This document shows positions 7,583 to 15,964 of a stretch of DNA of 64,000 nucleotides, one piece after another; positions within the stretch are counted from its first letter, which is position 1; each line of letters opens with the position of its first letter. Source of the DNA: JABDIY01 sp041576015 (GTDB lineage Bacteria; Actinomycetota; Acidimicrobiia; Acidimicrobiales; SZUA-35). The position numbers and the translations under genes are program-made. The notes under the pieces were generated by a model. The model searched no databases. It saw only the letters and a program-made list of their open reading frames with translations, and had not been told where the DNA came from. The stretch lies in the NCBI GenBank assembly GCA_041576015.1, contig JBFGLT010000001.1:1-64000 (forward strand), given 5' to 3'.

Positions 7583-8290
7583 TCAGGCACCGGTGCGCCG
7601 GACGAGCGCCCCGAAGGTCCTGAACAGGATTCTCAGATCCGTCGCCAGCGACAGATTGATGACATAGGCCATGTCGAGGTGGAGACCCTCGGACAGGACC
7701 GCCTTGCTCCGCAGCCCCGACGTCTGGAACAACCCGGTCAGACCGGGGCGGACGAGGTGGCGGGGATGGTCGAGAATGCCGTCGTTCTTGGCGATGTAGT
7801 ACAACTCGGGACGGGGTCCGACCAGGCTCATCTCGCCGCGGAGGACGTTGATGAGCTGAGGGAGTTCGTCGATGCTGACGCTCCGAAGGAAGCGCCCGAA
7901 CCGGGTGTGACGGGGATCGCTCGAGCACTTGTGCGTCTTGCGGCGGTCCTCGCCGTCGAAGCGGATCGCGCTCGATCGCCGGTCGGGATGCATCGTCCGG
8001 AACTTGAACATCTTGAACTGACGGCCGTTCTGGCCGACTCGATCCTGGGACAGGACGACGTCCCTGCCGAGCGTCAGCCGGAGCCCGAGCCAGGTGAGAG
8101 CGAGCACGGGCGAGAGGAGCGCGAGCGCGCTGCCGGCGATCAGGACGTCGAGGGCGCGCTTGACGAAGCGCTCGTAGAAGCTGCGTCGGCGCTCCACCCA
8201 GCCGATGTCGAGCACCGACGATGCCGCGCCGGGGTCCTCGGTTGGTGCCGATCGGGAGAGTTCTCGATCTAGTGGGTGTCGCGCCGTCAT
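7583..8290 (-). CDS. initiating polyprenyl-phosphate sugar-1-phosphate transferase
   Basis: This enzyme starts repeat-unit synthesis by moving a sugar-1-phosphate from a nucleotide sugar to polyprenyl phosphate. The 235-residue form consists of the catalytic core only, with one hydrophobic re-entrant segment (VLIAGSALALLSPVLALTWL) after KRALD, then FKFRTM and the signature DELPQLINVLRGEMSLVGPRP. It lacks the N-terminal membrane domain of WbaP, so it is the small monotopic PglC/WcaJ-core type. Start ATG 8290 is preferred over an upstream met in the same frame. The sugar it transfers cannot be read from sequence. Confidence 0.9.
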   Translation of the reverse strand: MTARHPLDRELSRSAPTEDPGAASSVLDIGWVERRRSFYERFVKRALDVLIAGSALALLSPVLALTWLGLRLTLGRDVVLSQDRVGQNGRQFKMFKFRTMHPDRRSSAIRFDGEDRRKTHKCSSDPRHTRFGRFLRSVSIDELPQLINVLRGEMSLVGPRPELYYIAKNDGILDHPRHLVRPGLTGLFQTSGLRSKAVLSEGLHLDMAYVINLSLATDLRILFRTFGALVRRTGA

Positions 8291-8406
8291 ATTCGCCTCA
8301 TACCGCTCTTTCACGGGTAATCCGAGAGTTGTAACCGAAGGTAGCAACCACGTGCCGTGGTGGGAATGAACAAGGCAAGAATCGGGAACGTCTGCCCATC
8401 ATCGCC

Positions 8407-9366
8407 ATGGGTCGGCACCCCATGAGCCATGGGGACCAGTACCTTCGAGACGTGCGATCGATTGCTGTCATCCTCACCTGCTTCAACCGGCGCGAGACGA
8501 CGCTGACCTGCCTCGATCATCTGGTCAACCAGACGGGGCTCGAGACCGAACCTCCTGGTCAGGGACCCGAGCCGGAGGCCGAGCTCCACGTGTTCCTCGT
8601 CGACGACGGGAGCACCGACGGCACCGGAGAGGCGGTCGGATCGGCCCATCCCGAGGTCGAGATCATCCCCGGCACGGGCGACCTCTTCTGGAATCGTGGC
8701 ATGCACCGTGCGTGGCAGGTCGCCATCGAGCACGGTGGATTCGACCACTACTTCTTGTTGAACGACGACACGTTCTTGTTCCCGGATGCGCTCATCGCGC
8801 TGATCGCCGCCGCCGAACACCCCGAGGACGGCTCGACCGGCCCGGGGATCGCCGTCGGCGCGACGACCGATCCGCGCACCGGTGCGCTCAACTACGGCGG
8901 CTACGTCCGCTCCTCGAAGTGGAATCCGATGAAGCTCGAGCACCGACCTCTCGGTGACCGGACCAGGGTCGTGACGATGAACTGCAACGCCGTGTTGGTC
9001 CCGGGCGACATCGTCGACCAGATCGGCCAGATGGATCCGTTCTACCATCACAGCTGGGGCGACATCGATCTCGGCTACCGGGCCAGTCGGGCGGGAATCG
9101 TTCTCTCGGTCCCGGACCGCCCGGTCGGTCACTGCGAATCGAATCCCCACGGGACCGACGCCTACCGCGACCCGTCGATGGGCCTGCGGGAGCGCATCCG
9201 TCAGATCAACTCGATCCACGGCCTGAACAAGGCGGATTGGTATCACCTCGTCCGCCGGCACGGGGGCCCGGTGTGGCCGGCGGTCTGGGCGTCTCCCTAC
9301 ATCAATCTGGTGGTCACGTGGGCTCGACAACGGCTGCCCGGCTCCGGGCGTGCCGCCGGAGAATGA
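8407..9366 (+). CDS. GT2 family glycosyltransferase
   Basis: A cytoplasmic inverting glycosyltransferase of GT-A fold with the opening AVILTCFNRRETTLTCL, nucleotide motif VDDGSTDGT, a DDTFLF metal-binding site and a DPFYHHSWGDIDLGYR acceptor region resembling rhamnosyl- and related transferases. It is 319 residues; Met 6 is an alternative start. It diverges from the initiating transferase gene. Its last 53 bp overlap the convergent polymerase-like gene, which is unusual. Donor and acceptor are unknown. Confidence 0.85.
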   Translation: MGRHPMSHGDQYLRDVRSIAVILTCFNRRETTLTCLDHLVNQTGLETEPPGQGPEPEAELHVFLVDDGSTDGTGEAVGSAHPEVEIIPGTGDLFWNRGMHRAWQVAIEHGGFDHYFLLNDDTFLFPDALIALIAAAEHPEDGSTGPGIAVGATTDPRTGALNYGGYVRSSKWNPMKLEHRPLGDRTRVVTMNCNAVLVPGDIVDQIGQMDPFYHHSWGDIDLGYRASRAGIVLSVPDRPVGHCESNPHGTDAYRDPSMGLRERIRQINSIHGLNKADWYHLVRRHGGPVWPAVWASPYINLVVTWARQRLPGSGRAAGE

Positions 9367-10687
9367 TCTCGCGACCGTCCAGCGTCGATCGGTTCCGATC
9401 CATGAACCGCTTGGTCTCCACGAACGCCACCACCAGCAACATCCAGTCGATGCCCCGTTGCACGACGCCGTGCTCGGTGACCGAGTAGAGCGCAGCGTAG
9501 GAGATCATGGCGATCGGGAAGAGCCCGGCCAGTCCCGGCCGGTCCCGGAGGTAGTGAATCGACCGCCACAGCCCTCGTCCCATGACGATGAGCCAGATGA
9601 CGAGCCCTACCGCCCCGATGTTGAGCAGGTATTCGAGGGCGGCGTTGTGGGCGGTCGGCGGAAACCAGTCGTTCTCGAGCCAGATCTCGTGGGCCGGCGA
9701 TCCCCAGCCCCCCCAGAACGCGTCCCAGCCGTACCCGAGAAACGGGCGCTCGGAGATCGGCACGAGGAGATGGCGCCACAGGATGGTCCGACCGGTCAGC
9801 GTTATGTCTCGGCCGAGCAGGTCCGTGATGAACACGAGGTTGGCGGTCGCGACGAGGATTCCGAACAACCCGGCGGTCACCTCGCTCACGAGCACGGCGC
9901 CGAACAGCTGCTTGCGGGCCCGAAACGTCGTGAACACGATCAGCAACCCGCCAAGCAACACCAGCGACACCAGCGAGGTCTTGGAGTTGGTGCCCAGGAC
10001 CAACCCGATCGAGCCGACCAACCCGATCGACGCGAGGATCCGATGGTGCCGTGACCGGATGGCAAAGACCATGATCAGCGCACCGAGTACCGCTTGCTTG
10101 CCGAGCGAGTTGCGGTTGGTGGTGATGCCCAACCAGTTGGCGCCCGTCGGGGACACCCCGTACCGGGGAAGCGCGAAGATCCACAGGTAGTTCAGGATCA
10201 TCGAGACGAAGAAGACGATGGCGAGGCGGTTGAGGAGCTGCTCCAGGCTGTAGCGGGCGACGAAATAGATCCCGATCAGCACCACCATGAAGAGGGCGAC
10301 CGCTCTTCGCAGTGTCGTGTTGAAGTCGACCGACCAGAGCGGGGAGAACAGGATCAATGCGGCGAACGCCATCAGCGCCATGTCGCAGACGATCAGGTAG
10401 AACATCGCCTTCGGGCGCTTCAGTGAGAAGGCCAGCAACGACACGGTCAGTCCGAGGAAGACGGCGATCACGAGAGAACCGCCGGAGTCGACGTACTGCC
10501 CTGTCCCGCCCTCGAGCACGACGAACCACTCGGTCGGGAGCCCGGCGGTGAGAAACAGCAGGGTGAGCATCCCCACGGCCTGTTCGGCCAGTCGAGGGCG
10601 GGCCCGGTAGGCCGGGCTCAGACGCCACTGCGCCCGCTGCTCGGCCAGCAACTGGGCCGGCGACGGCGTGACGGCGGTCAGCGCCAT
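9314..10687 (-). CDS. O-antigen ligase / polysaccharide polymerase-like membrane protein (Wzy_C type)
   Basis: A 457-residue membrane protein with about ten to twelve hydrophobic helices and a large extracytoplasmic loop with the Wzy_C hallmark GYGWDAFWGGW...TAHNAALEYLLNIGAVGL (positions of Arg and His in ERPFLGYG and TAHN). Proteins of this family polymerise lipid-linked repeats or ligate glycan chains. No other polymerase candidate is present in the locus, so it is probably the Wzy. It begins 3 nt after the chain-length kinase gene on the same strand. Its tail overlaps the convergent GT2 gene. Confidence 0.85.
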   Translation of the reverse strand: MALTAVTPSPAQLLAEQRAQWRLSPAYRARPRLAEQAVGMLTLLFLTAGLPTEWFVVLEGGTGQYVDSGGSLVIAVFLGLTVSLLAFSLKRPKAMFYLIVCDMALMAFAALILFSPLWSVDFNTTLRRAVALFMVVLIGIYFVARYSLEQLLNRLAIVFFVSMILNYLWIFALPRYGVSPTGANWLGITTNRNSLGKQAVLGALIMVFAIRSRHHRILASIGLVGSIGLVLGTNSKTSLVSLVLLGGLLIVFTTFRARKQLFGAVLVSEVTAGLFGILVATANLVFITDLLGRDITLTGRTILWRHLLVPISERPFLGYGWDAFWGGWGSPAHEIWLENDWFPPTAHNAALEYLLNIGAVGLVIWLIVMGRGLWRSIHYLRDRPGLAGLFPIAMISYAALYSVTEHGVVQRGIDWMLLVVAFVETKRFMDRNRSTLDGREIILRRHARSRAAVVEPT

Positions 10688-10690
10688 CGG

Positions 10691-12331
10691 TTAGGACTGG
10701 CCGGTGTCGTAGTACGAGTACGTGTCCCGGCGGGAGAAGAACCCCCGGCGGGCACGGGTGCGGTTGAGGACCGCTCCGACGATCGACGCACCCGCCCGTT
10801 CGAGTTCGTCCTTCACCTTGAGAAGGTCGGGCGTTTCGGTGCGGCGGCTGTCCACCACCAGCAGCACACCGTCGGCGTGGGTCGCGGCGGTCGCCGCATC
10901 GGCGGTGCTGAGGACCGGCGGGCTGTCGATGAGGACATAGGACGCCATGGTCCGGAGCTCTTTGATCAGCGTCTCGAACTGCAGGGAACCGAGCAGCTCG
11001 CCGGGGTTGGCGGGCGGAGGACCGGCCGGGACGAACCAGAGGTTGTCGACGCCCTCGACTGTCTTGAGCTCCATCTCGGTCTTCCCACCGAGGAAATCCG
11101 AGAGCCCTTCGTCGTTGGGAACGCCGAGAATCCGTTCGAGGGTCGGGCGGCGCATGTCGGCAGAGACGAGGGCGACGTGCTTTCCGCTCTGGGCGAGGGC
11201 CAGAGCCAGGTTGGCCGAGGCGACCGACTTGCCTTCGCCGGGGAAGGCGCTCGTGAAGAGGAAGACCTCTGCCCCGGTGGAGGCCGATGTGAACTGAACG
11301 CTCGATCGGAGCCGCCGGAACGCCTCCCGGCAGATCCCCAGTCGCGGTTTGCGGTCCTGGCTGAGCATGATCGCCGCCGACGTCCCGCTGCGACTCCCCA
11401 GCGGGAAGGCCGGAACCGAGGCCATGACCCGGGCGCCCACGGCCAGTGAGACGTCGGCCTCGTCGCGGGCGGTGGTGTCGAGGCGCTCGATGAGGAACGC
11501 AGCGGCCGTGCCGAACAACAACCCGGCGATCGCCGCTCCCGCCAGAATGATGGCACGGGGGATGCCGTCGGGCGACCCGGGCACGGCTGCCGACAGAAGC
11601 ACCCGGCCGGCCGGCTGGAGGGCGTTGCGCTCCAGCCGCAGCTCGTTGAGGTCGGTGTTGGCGACCCGAATCGCCTGGGCCCAGGCATTGACCTCGGTCC
11701 GCAACACGCTGACCTGTCCGCTGATCTGACCCTCCTCGATGTCGGTCAGGTTGACGCCGTTCGTGGAGGCGACGAGGGCGGCGATCTGTTCTTCGAGGCT
11801 CTGTTGGATGGCGACGGCTTCGGCGATCTGGGTCTCCAGCACGGCGATTCGTTCGTCGTAGTAGGCCTCGGCCTCGGTCCGGCGATCGTCGACGTAGACC
11901 TCGGCGAACGCATTGACGACGTCGGCTGCGAACTCGCGGTCCGTACTGGTGTACGACAAGTCCAGTCGCTGGCTGTCGGGGATGAAGGAGATCTTGATCC
12001 GGCGCTGGAGTTGGGCGGCGGTGACCTCGTACCCCTGCCGGCGGAGAAGGCTCGCCACATCGGCGGAGATCTCGTCGCTGCGAAGCACGGAGCGCTCCAG
12101 CTCGAGGTTCGCCTCCGCCGGCGTGCCCCGGGTGCTGTTCACCGGGCTGAGGCCCACCTGGATCTCACCCTCGGCGGTGTAGGAGGCGACGCGCCCGGAC
12201 GTGGCCACGAAGGCGACGGCGAAGATCAGCAGCGTGGTCGCCACGACGGTCCACTTGCGATTCCGGATCGCGGCGAGGTAGTCCTCGAGCGTCGTGACAT
12301 CGTCTTGCACGAAGTTGTTGTCTGGAACCAT
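10691..12331 (-). CDS. chain-length regulator and tyrosine autokinase (Wzz-BY-kinase fusion)
   Basis: A 546-residue Wzc-like protein. An N-terminal Wzz domain is bounded by membrane helices near residues 27-43 and 258-282, with a periplasmic-side coiled coil between (about 140-240). The cytoplasmic bacterial tyrosine kinase has Walker A FTSAFPGEGKS, Walker A' SADMRRPT and Walker B YVLIDSPPVL. It ends in a short Tyr cluster YSYYDTGQS, the autophosphorylation tail. Phosphorylation cycles with the phosphatase at 7029-7562 would control chain length. ATG 12331 has GAGAG upstream; a TTG at 12358 in frame is less likely. It forms an operon with the beta-helix and polymerase genes. Confidence 0.92.
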   Translation of the reverse strand: MVPDNNFVQDDVTTLEDYLAAIRNRKWTVVATTLLIFAVAFVATSGRVASYTAEGEIQVGLSPVNSTRGTPAEANLELERSVLRSDEISADVASLLRRQGYEVTAAQLQRRIKISFIPDSQRLDLSYTSTDREFAADVVNAFAEVYVDDRRTEAEAYYDERIAVLETQIAEAVAIQQSLEEQIAALVASTNGVNLTDIEEGQISGQVSVLRTEVNAWAQAIRVANTDLNELRLERNALQPAGRVLLSAAVPGSPDGIPRAIILAGAAIAGLLFGTAAAFLIERLDTTARDEADVSLAVGARVMASVPAFPLGSRSGTSAAIMLSQDRKPRLGICREAFRRLRSSVQFTSASTGAEVFLFTSAFPGEGKSVASANLALALAQSGKHVALVSADMRRPTLERILGVPNDEGLSDFLGGKTEMELKTVEGVDNLWFVPAGPPPANPGELLGSLQFETLIKELRTMASYVLIDSPPVLSTADAATAATHADGVLLVVDSRRTETPDLLKVKDELERAGASIVGAVLNRTRARRGFFSRRDTYSYYDTGQS

Positions 12332-12399
12332 GGCCGCACTCTCAGTCGTAGGACTCAACGGGCCAGGTTACTGGCACCGGGGCCAGAACGACTGAGCAG

Positions 12400-14535
12400 T
12401 CATCCCACCCTTCGAGTAGGCCGATAGTAGGACCAGAGTAGGGCCAGTGCGGCAGCGCCCGCCGCCGGGAGCTCGGGCGGAACCGGCGCCTGGGGGATCG
12501 ATTGATCGTCGAACGCCAGCGTGCGAGGAACCTCGGCGGGTTGGTCGCCGCCCGTTTCGGCGAGCTCGGACGGCTCGTCGTCCTCGACGGGTGCCGGCGG
12601 AACCGGCCCGGCGATCTCGTCGGCCGTGGCTCGCTGGGCTGGGGCGCCCAAGGCTCCGGAGCCGTCGAGCTCGATGACGGAGCCTTCGCCGCCATCCACG
12701 CCCGGCGGACGGAACTGAACGGTCGTCGACCGACCAGTGGTGGTAGCGGTCGGGCCGGTGGCCGCCGCCGGCGAGACCTCGCCGATCTCGGCTCCTGCCA
12801 AGTCCGCATCCGACGCGGTTGTCACACGCGATGCGGTCGGCTCAGTCGACGAGGTCGAGGTCGGGCCGGCGGCGGTGGTCGACGAGCTCGTGGTGGCGGG
12901 GGACGTCGTCGTCGAGGACTCCGTTGTCGGTGGCCGAGCCACGGCGGTGGAGGCGGTCCCGGGAGGAACGGTCGTCGCCACCGTGGAGGGTGACGTGTCC
13001 GTCGGTTCGGTCACGCTCGACGGGGCGGTCGTCGGCGGCGGAGTGGTGGGCGAAGATGCGGTCGTCGCAGTCGTCGGTGCAGCGGTCGTCGTCGGGGGCG
13101 GCGCCGTCGTGGTCGTCGTCGCGGGAGCTGTGCTCGAGGATTCGAGCGCCCCCTGATCGATGCCCGAGCCGGCGACCCGGGCCCGGCCGATCAGGTCGGC
13201 ACCGAGCACTCCGTTGAAGCTGGCGATTCCACCGTCGACCGCCGGTGAACCGGCCTGGAGCTGGAAGTTCGACGGGTTCGGATTGGTGGACGGGGAGGCG
13301 AGGACCGCCGTGCCCGGTGCCACCCGCTGGTCCCCGCTCGACTGGGCGCCGTTGTATTCGGGGGCGGTGTCAGCCACGTACAGGTTGTTCGAGAACCGGA
13401 CGTTCGACGCATCGTAGGTTCGGGCCGGCTTGAGCCCGTTGCGCGAGTACACGATGTTGTTGGCGAAGTGCACGTCGTCGGAGTAGAAGGCGCCCAGCTC
13501 ACCGCCCGAGCTGGCGATCTCGGACGTGCGCAGGTTCTGATAGATCGTGTTGTTCACGACATCGACGTGCCGCGACTCATAGATCTGTACTCCCCGTCCG
13601 CCGTTGTCGAGACACAGGTTGTTGGCGATCAGCGTTCTCCCCGAGTAGCCGTTGATCTTGGTGCGGTCCATGATGATGCAGTTGCCGTCGGTGAACCGAC
13701 CGTTCCGATCCCGTATCTTGTTCTCGACCCGGTACACGATGTTGCCGGTGATGTAGTTGGAGTATCCGTTGGCGTCGTTGCCGAATCCCATGTTGAAACT
13801 CTCGAGGATCGAGATGCCCGAGTGCTGAGTGGGCTCGACCTCGGCGACATCGAACACCACGTTGTTGCGGATCTCGACGTGGCTGGAGCCGGTCACCGGG
13901 ATGCCGCCGGCCCCGAACCCCGAGATCCGGTTGTTCAAAACGCGGACATGGTGGTTCTTCGCCGGACCGTAGATCGCATCCACGTTGATTCCTGCGCCGG
14001 AGTAGCTGGACGTCCCGCCGGTCGGGTTGCCGATGAGTTCGAGGTTCGAGATCTCGACGTAGCTGGCTCCCTCCACCTTGATGCCGTTGCTCTGGTTGCT
14101 CTTGAGCACGGGCGTCGCCCCGGGGAACGCTGTGATCTTGATCCAGGCGTTCGGCTGGCCGGAACGGTTGACGACGACGGCGGAGTCGGAGCGTTCCGAC
14201 TCGAAGAACTCCCCCTCCATCACATACAGGGTGTCGCCCGGATTGAGCTGCTTGACGGCGTACGCCACGGTGCGATATGGCTGGTCGGGGCTGTCGCCGC
14301 TGTTGGCGTTGTCGCCACCGGGCGACACGTATTTCCCCGGCAGGGCGACTCCTGCGCCCCGCACCTCGGGGTCCTGCTCCGAGAGGTCGGTCGATGAAAC
14401 ACAACCAGACGCGACGAGGACGACCACGACGACCAGGGCGAGGCGGAGGGTGCCCAGGAAGCCTCGACGATCAAGCGCGGTTCGTGCGGCGGGGACGCGA
14501 GCGTCCCCACCCGTACGGCGGACGGTCTGGGGCAT
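12400..14535 (-). CDS. secreted right-handed beta-helix lipoprotein with Tat-like signal, Thr-rich linker and C-terminal anchor
   Basis: A 711-residue surface protein. Residues 22-45 read DRRGFLG, a hydrophobic core, then VASGC, that is a twin-arginine-like motif plus a lipobox with Cys45. About 65-460 is a parallel beta-helix rich in NN, VEIRNN and VVNNTI coils, as in pectate-lyase and alginate-epimerase folds; no catalytic residues can be assigned with confidence. About 465-600 is a mucin-like Thr/Pro/Ala linker. The end has LAETG at 658-662 and LPAAG at 689-693, followed by a hydrophobic run and an Arg-containing tail, resembling a sortase signal or membrane anchor. It is first in an operon with the Wzc- and Wzy-like genes, so it probably acts on the exported glycan. 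Confidence 0.85.
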   Translation of the reverse strand: MPQTVRRTGGDARVPAARTALDRRGFLGTLRLALVVVVVLVASGCVSSTDLSEQDPEVRGAGVALPGKYVSPGGDNANSGDSPDQPYRTVAYAVKQLNPGDTLYVMEGEFFESERSDSAVVVNRSGQPNAWIKITAFPGATPVLKSNQSNGIKVEGASYVEISNLELIGNPTGGTSSYSGAGINVDAIYGPAKNHHVRVLNNRISGFGAGGIPVTGSSHVEIRNNVVFDVAEVEPTQHSGISILESFNMGFGNDANGYSNYITGNIVYRVENKIRDRNGRFTDGNCIIMDRTKINGYSGRTLIANNLCLDNGGRGVQIYESRHVDVVNNTIYQNLRTSEIASSGGELGAFYSDDVHFANNIVYSRNGLKPARTYDASNVRFSNNLYVADTAPEYNGAQSSGDQRVAPGTAVLASPSTNPNPSNFQLQAGSPAVDGGIASFNGVLGADLIGRARVAGSGIDQGALESSSTAPATTTTTAPPPTTTAAPTTATTASSPTTPPPTTAPSSVTEPTDTSPSTVATTVPPGTASTAVARPPTTESSTTTSPATTSSSTTAAGPTSTSSTEPTASRVTTASDADLAGAEIGEVSPAAATGPTATTTGRSTTVQFRPPGVDGGEGSVIELDGSGALGAPAQRATADEIAGPVPPAPVEDDEPSELAETGGDQPAEVPRTLAFDDQSIPQAPVPPELPAAGAAALALLWSYYRPTRRVG

Positions 14536-14665
14536 ATCGGTTCATCGGCACGATCGGAATCGGGTTGAGCCCTAATTGGGCACGCCCACGTCGCCCCGAC
14601 GGCCCGCACGCGCGACCGCTGGTCCGATGTCCCTGGTGGGAGCGTTCCCGACCGGGCCGGGCCCG

Positions 14666-15925
14666 ATGAACGAATTTTCGCCGCGACCTGTCCGCGCCCT
14701 CCTGGTCTGCCATTCGTGTTCACCGGCAGGTGGATCCGAGGCGCGCATGAGCTGGCGGTGGGTCACCCATCTGGCCAAGGCCGGCGTCCAGATCACCGCC
14801 CTGATCAACCGGGCCGACCCGACGGCGACGATCGATCCCCGGACCGCGCTACTCCCGCCGGGGATTCCCGACGGCTGCGCACCGGTCTTCGTCGACGTCG
14901 CCCCACCGATCTGGTCGCGACGGTTGCCGATCGTCGCCTATACGGCGCTGGACTATCAGGGCTGGCAACGACGAGCTCTTGCCGAGGCACGATCGCGACA
15001 CGCCGAGGAACCCGTCGACATCGTGCACCACCTGTCGTGGGCGAGCGTGCACCACGGCACACAGCTCGTGCGGTTGGGCGCACCGTTCATACTCGGGCCG
15101 GTGGGGGGCGGCACGACCAGCGCCGAGGGCTACCGCGACTGCTTCGAGGACAGCTGGCGATACGAACGATTGCGCAACCTTCTCGTCCGGTCGATCGCAT
15201 GGAATCCCATGGCCCGCCGGCTCGTCCGGGGGTCGGCGCTCCTCGTCGCGTCGAATCCGGAGACCAAGGTCCTTTTGGAGCGGCTCGGCTCCGAGGAGGT
15301 CGAACTGATGCTCGATGATGGCGTCGATCCCGACGAACTCCGCACCGAGCCGGTTCAGCAGTCGGCGTCCGGACCGCTCCGCATCCTCTGGGTGGGCCGC
15401 ATCATGGAACGCAAGGCCCTGGGCATGGCGCTCGAGGCTGTCGCCCGGGCGGCCCAGACGACCCCGGTCACGATGACGGTCATCGGCGACGGCGAGCACC
15501 GGTTCGTCGTCGCCGACCGGCTGGCCGAACTCGGCGCCGAAGGCGTCATCGACGACCGTGGCTGGGTCGACCAGGCGGCGGTCGACGATGCGTACTCCCA
15601 TCACGACGTGCTGCTGTTCAACAGCGTCCGTGACAACGGGAGTGCTCCGCTGCATGCGGCCTCGACCCATGGACTGCCGGCGGTCGTCATCGCTCATCAG
15701 GGGCCCGGGGCCATCACCTCCGAAGACTGGGCTGTCCGTGTGCCACCGTCGACCACTTCGGAGACCATCGACGAGCTGGCCAGAGCTCTGGTCGAGCTGG
15801 CCGGTGATCGCGACCGCCGCACGTCGATGGGGTGGGCAGCCCTCGAGGCTGCGAAACGCAACACCTGGCCCGAGCGCGCCGCCACGATGGTCCGCTGGTA
15901 CCGCGAGGTGATCGAGCGGACCTGA
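14666..15925 (+). CDS. GT4 family glycosyltransferase
   Basis: A 419-residue GT-B retaining glycosyltransferase. The N-terminal Rossmann domain starts RALLVCHSCSPAGGSEAR; the acceptor loop is GPVGGGTTSAEGY, and the C-terminal domain has ILWVGRIMERKALGMALEA, IGDGEHR and the late acidic region DNGSAPLHAASTHGLP, where the usual E-x7-E is altered. ATG 14666 was chosen because upstream codons overlap the divergent beta-helix promoter region. The sugar specificity is unknown. It ends 39 bp before the convergent flippase gene. Confidence 0.85.
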   Translation: MNEFSPRPVRALLVCHSCSPAGGSEARMSWRWVTHLAKAGVQITALINRADPTATIDPRTALLPPGIPDGCAPVFVDVAPPIWSRRLPIVAYTALDYQGWQRRALAEARSRHAEEPVDIVHHLSWASVHHGTQLVRLGAPFILGPVGGGTTSAEGYRDCFEDSWRYERLRNLLVRSIAWNPMARRLVRGSALLVASNPETKVLLERLGSEEVELMLDDGVDPDELRTEPVQQSASGPLRILWVGRIMERKALGMALEAVARAAQTTPVTMTVIGDGEHRFVVADRLAELGAEGVIDDRGWVDQAAVDDAYSHHDVLLFNSVRDNGSAPLHAASTHGLPAVVIAHQGPGAITSEDWAVRVPPSTTSETIDELARALVELAGDRDRRTSMGWAALEAAKRNTWPERAATMVRWYREVIERT

Positions 15926-15942
15926 CCCCGCGGATGATGTCC

Positions 15943-15964
15943 CGGGCCCGCTGTCCGGGGCCCG
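15943..15964. terminator. GC-rich hairpin between convergent genes
   Basis: CGGGCCC at 15943-15949 pairs with GGGCCCG at 15958-15964 around an 8-nt loop, between the GT4 and flippase stops. There is no U tract in either direction, so a bidirectional terminator role is only suggested by position. Confidence 0.35.
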
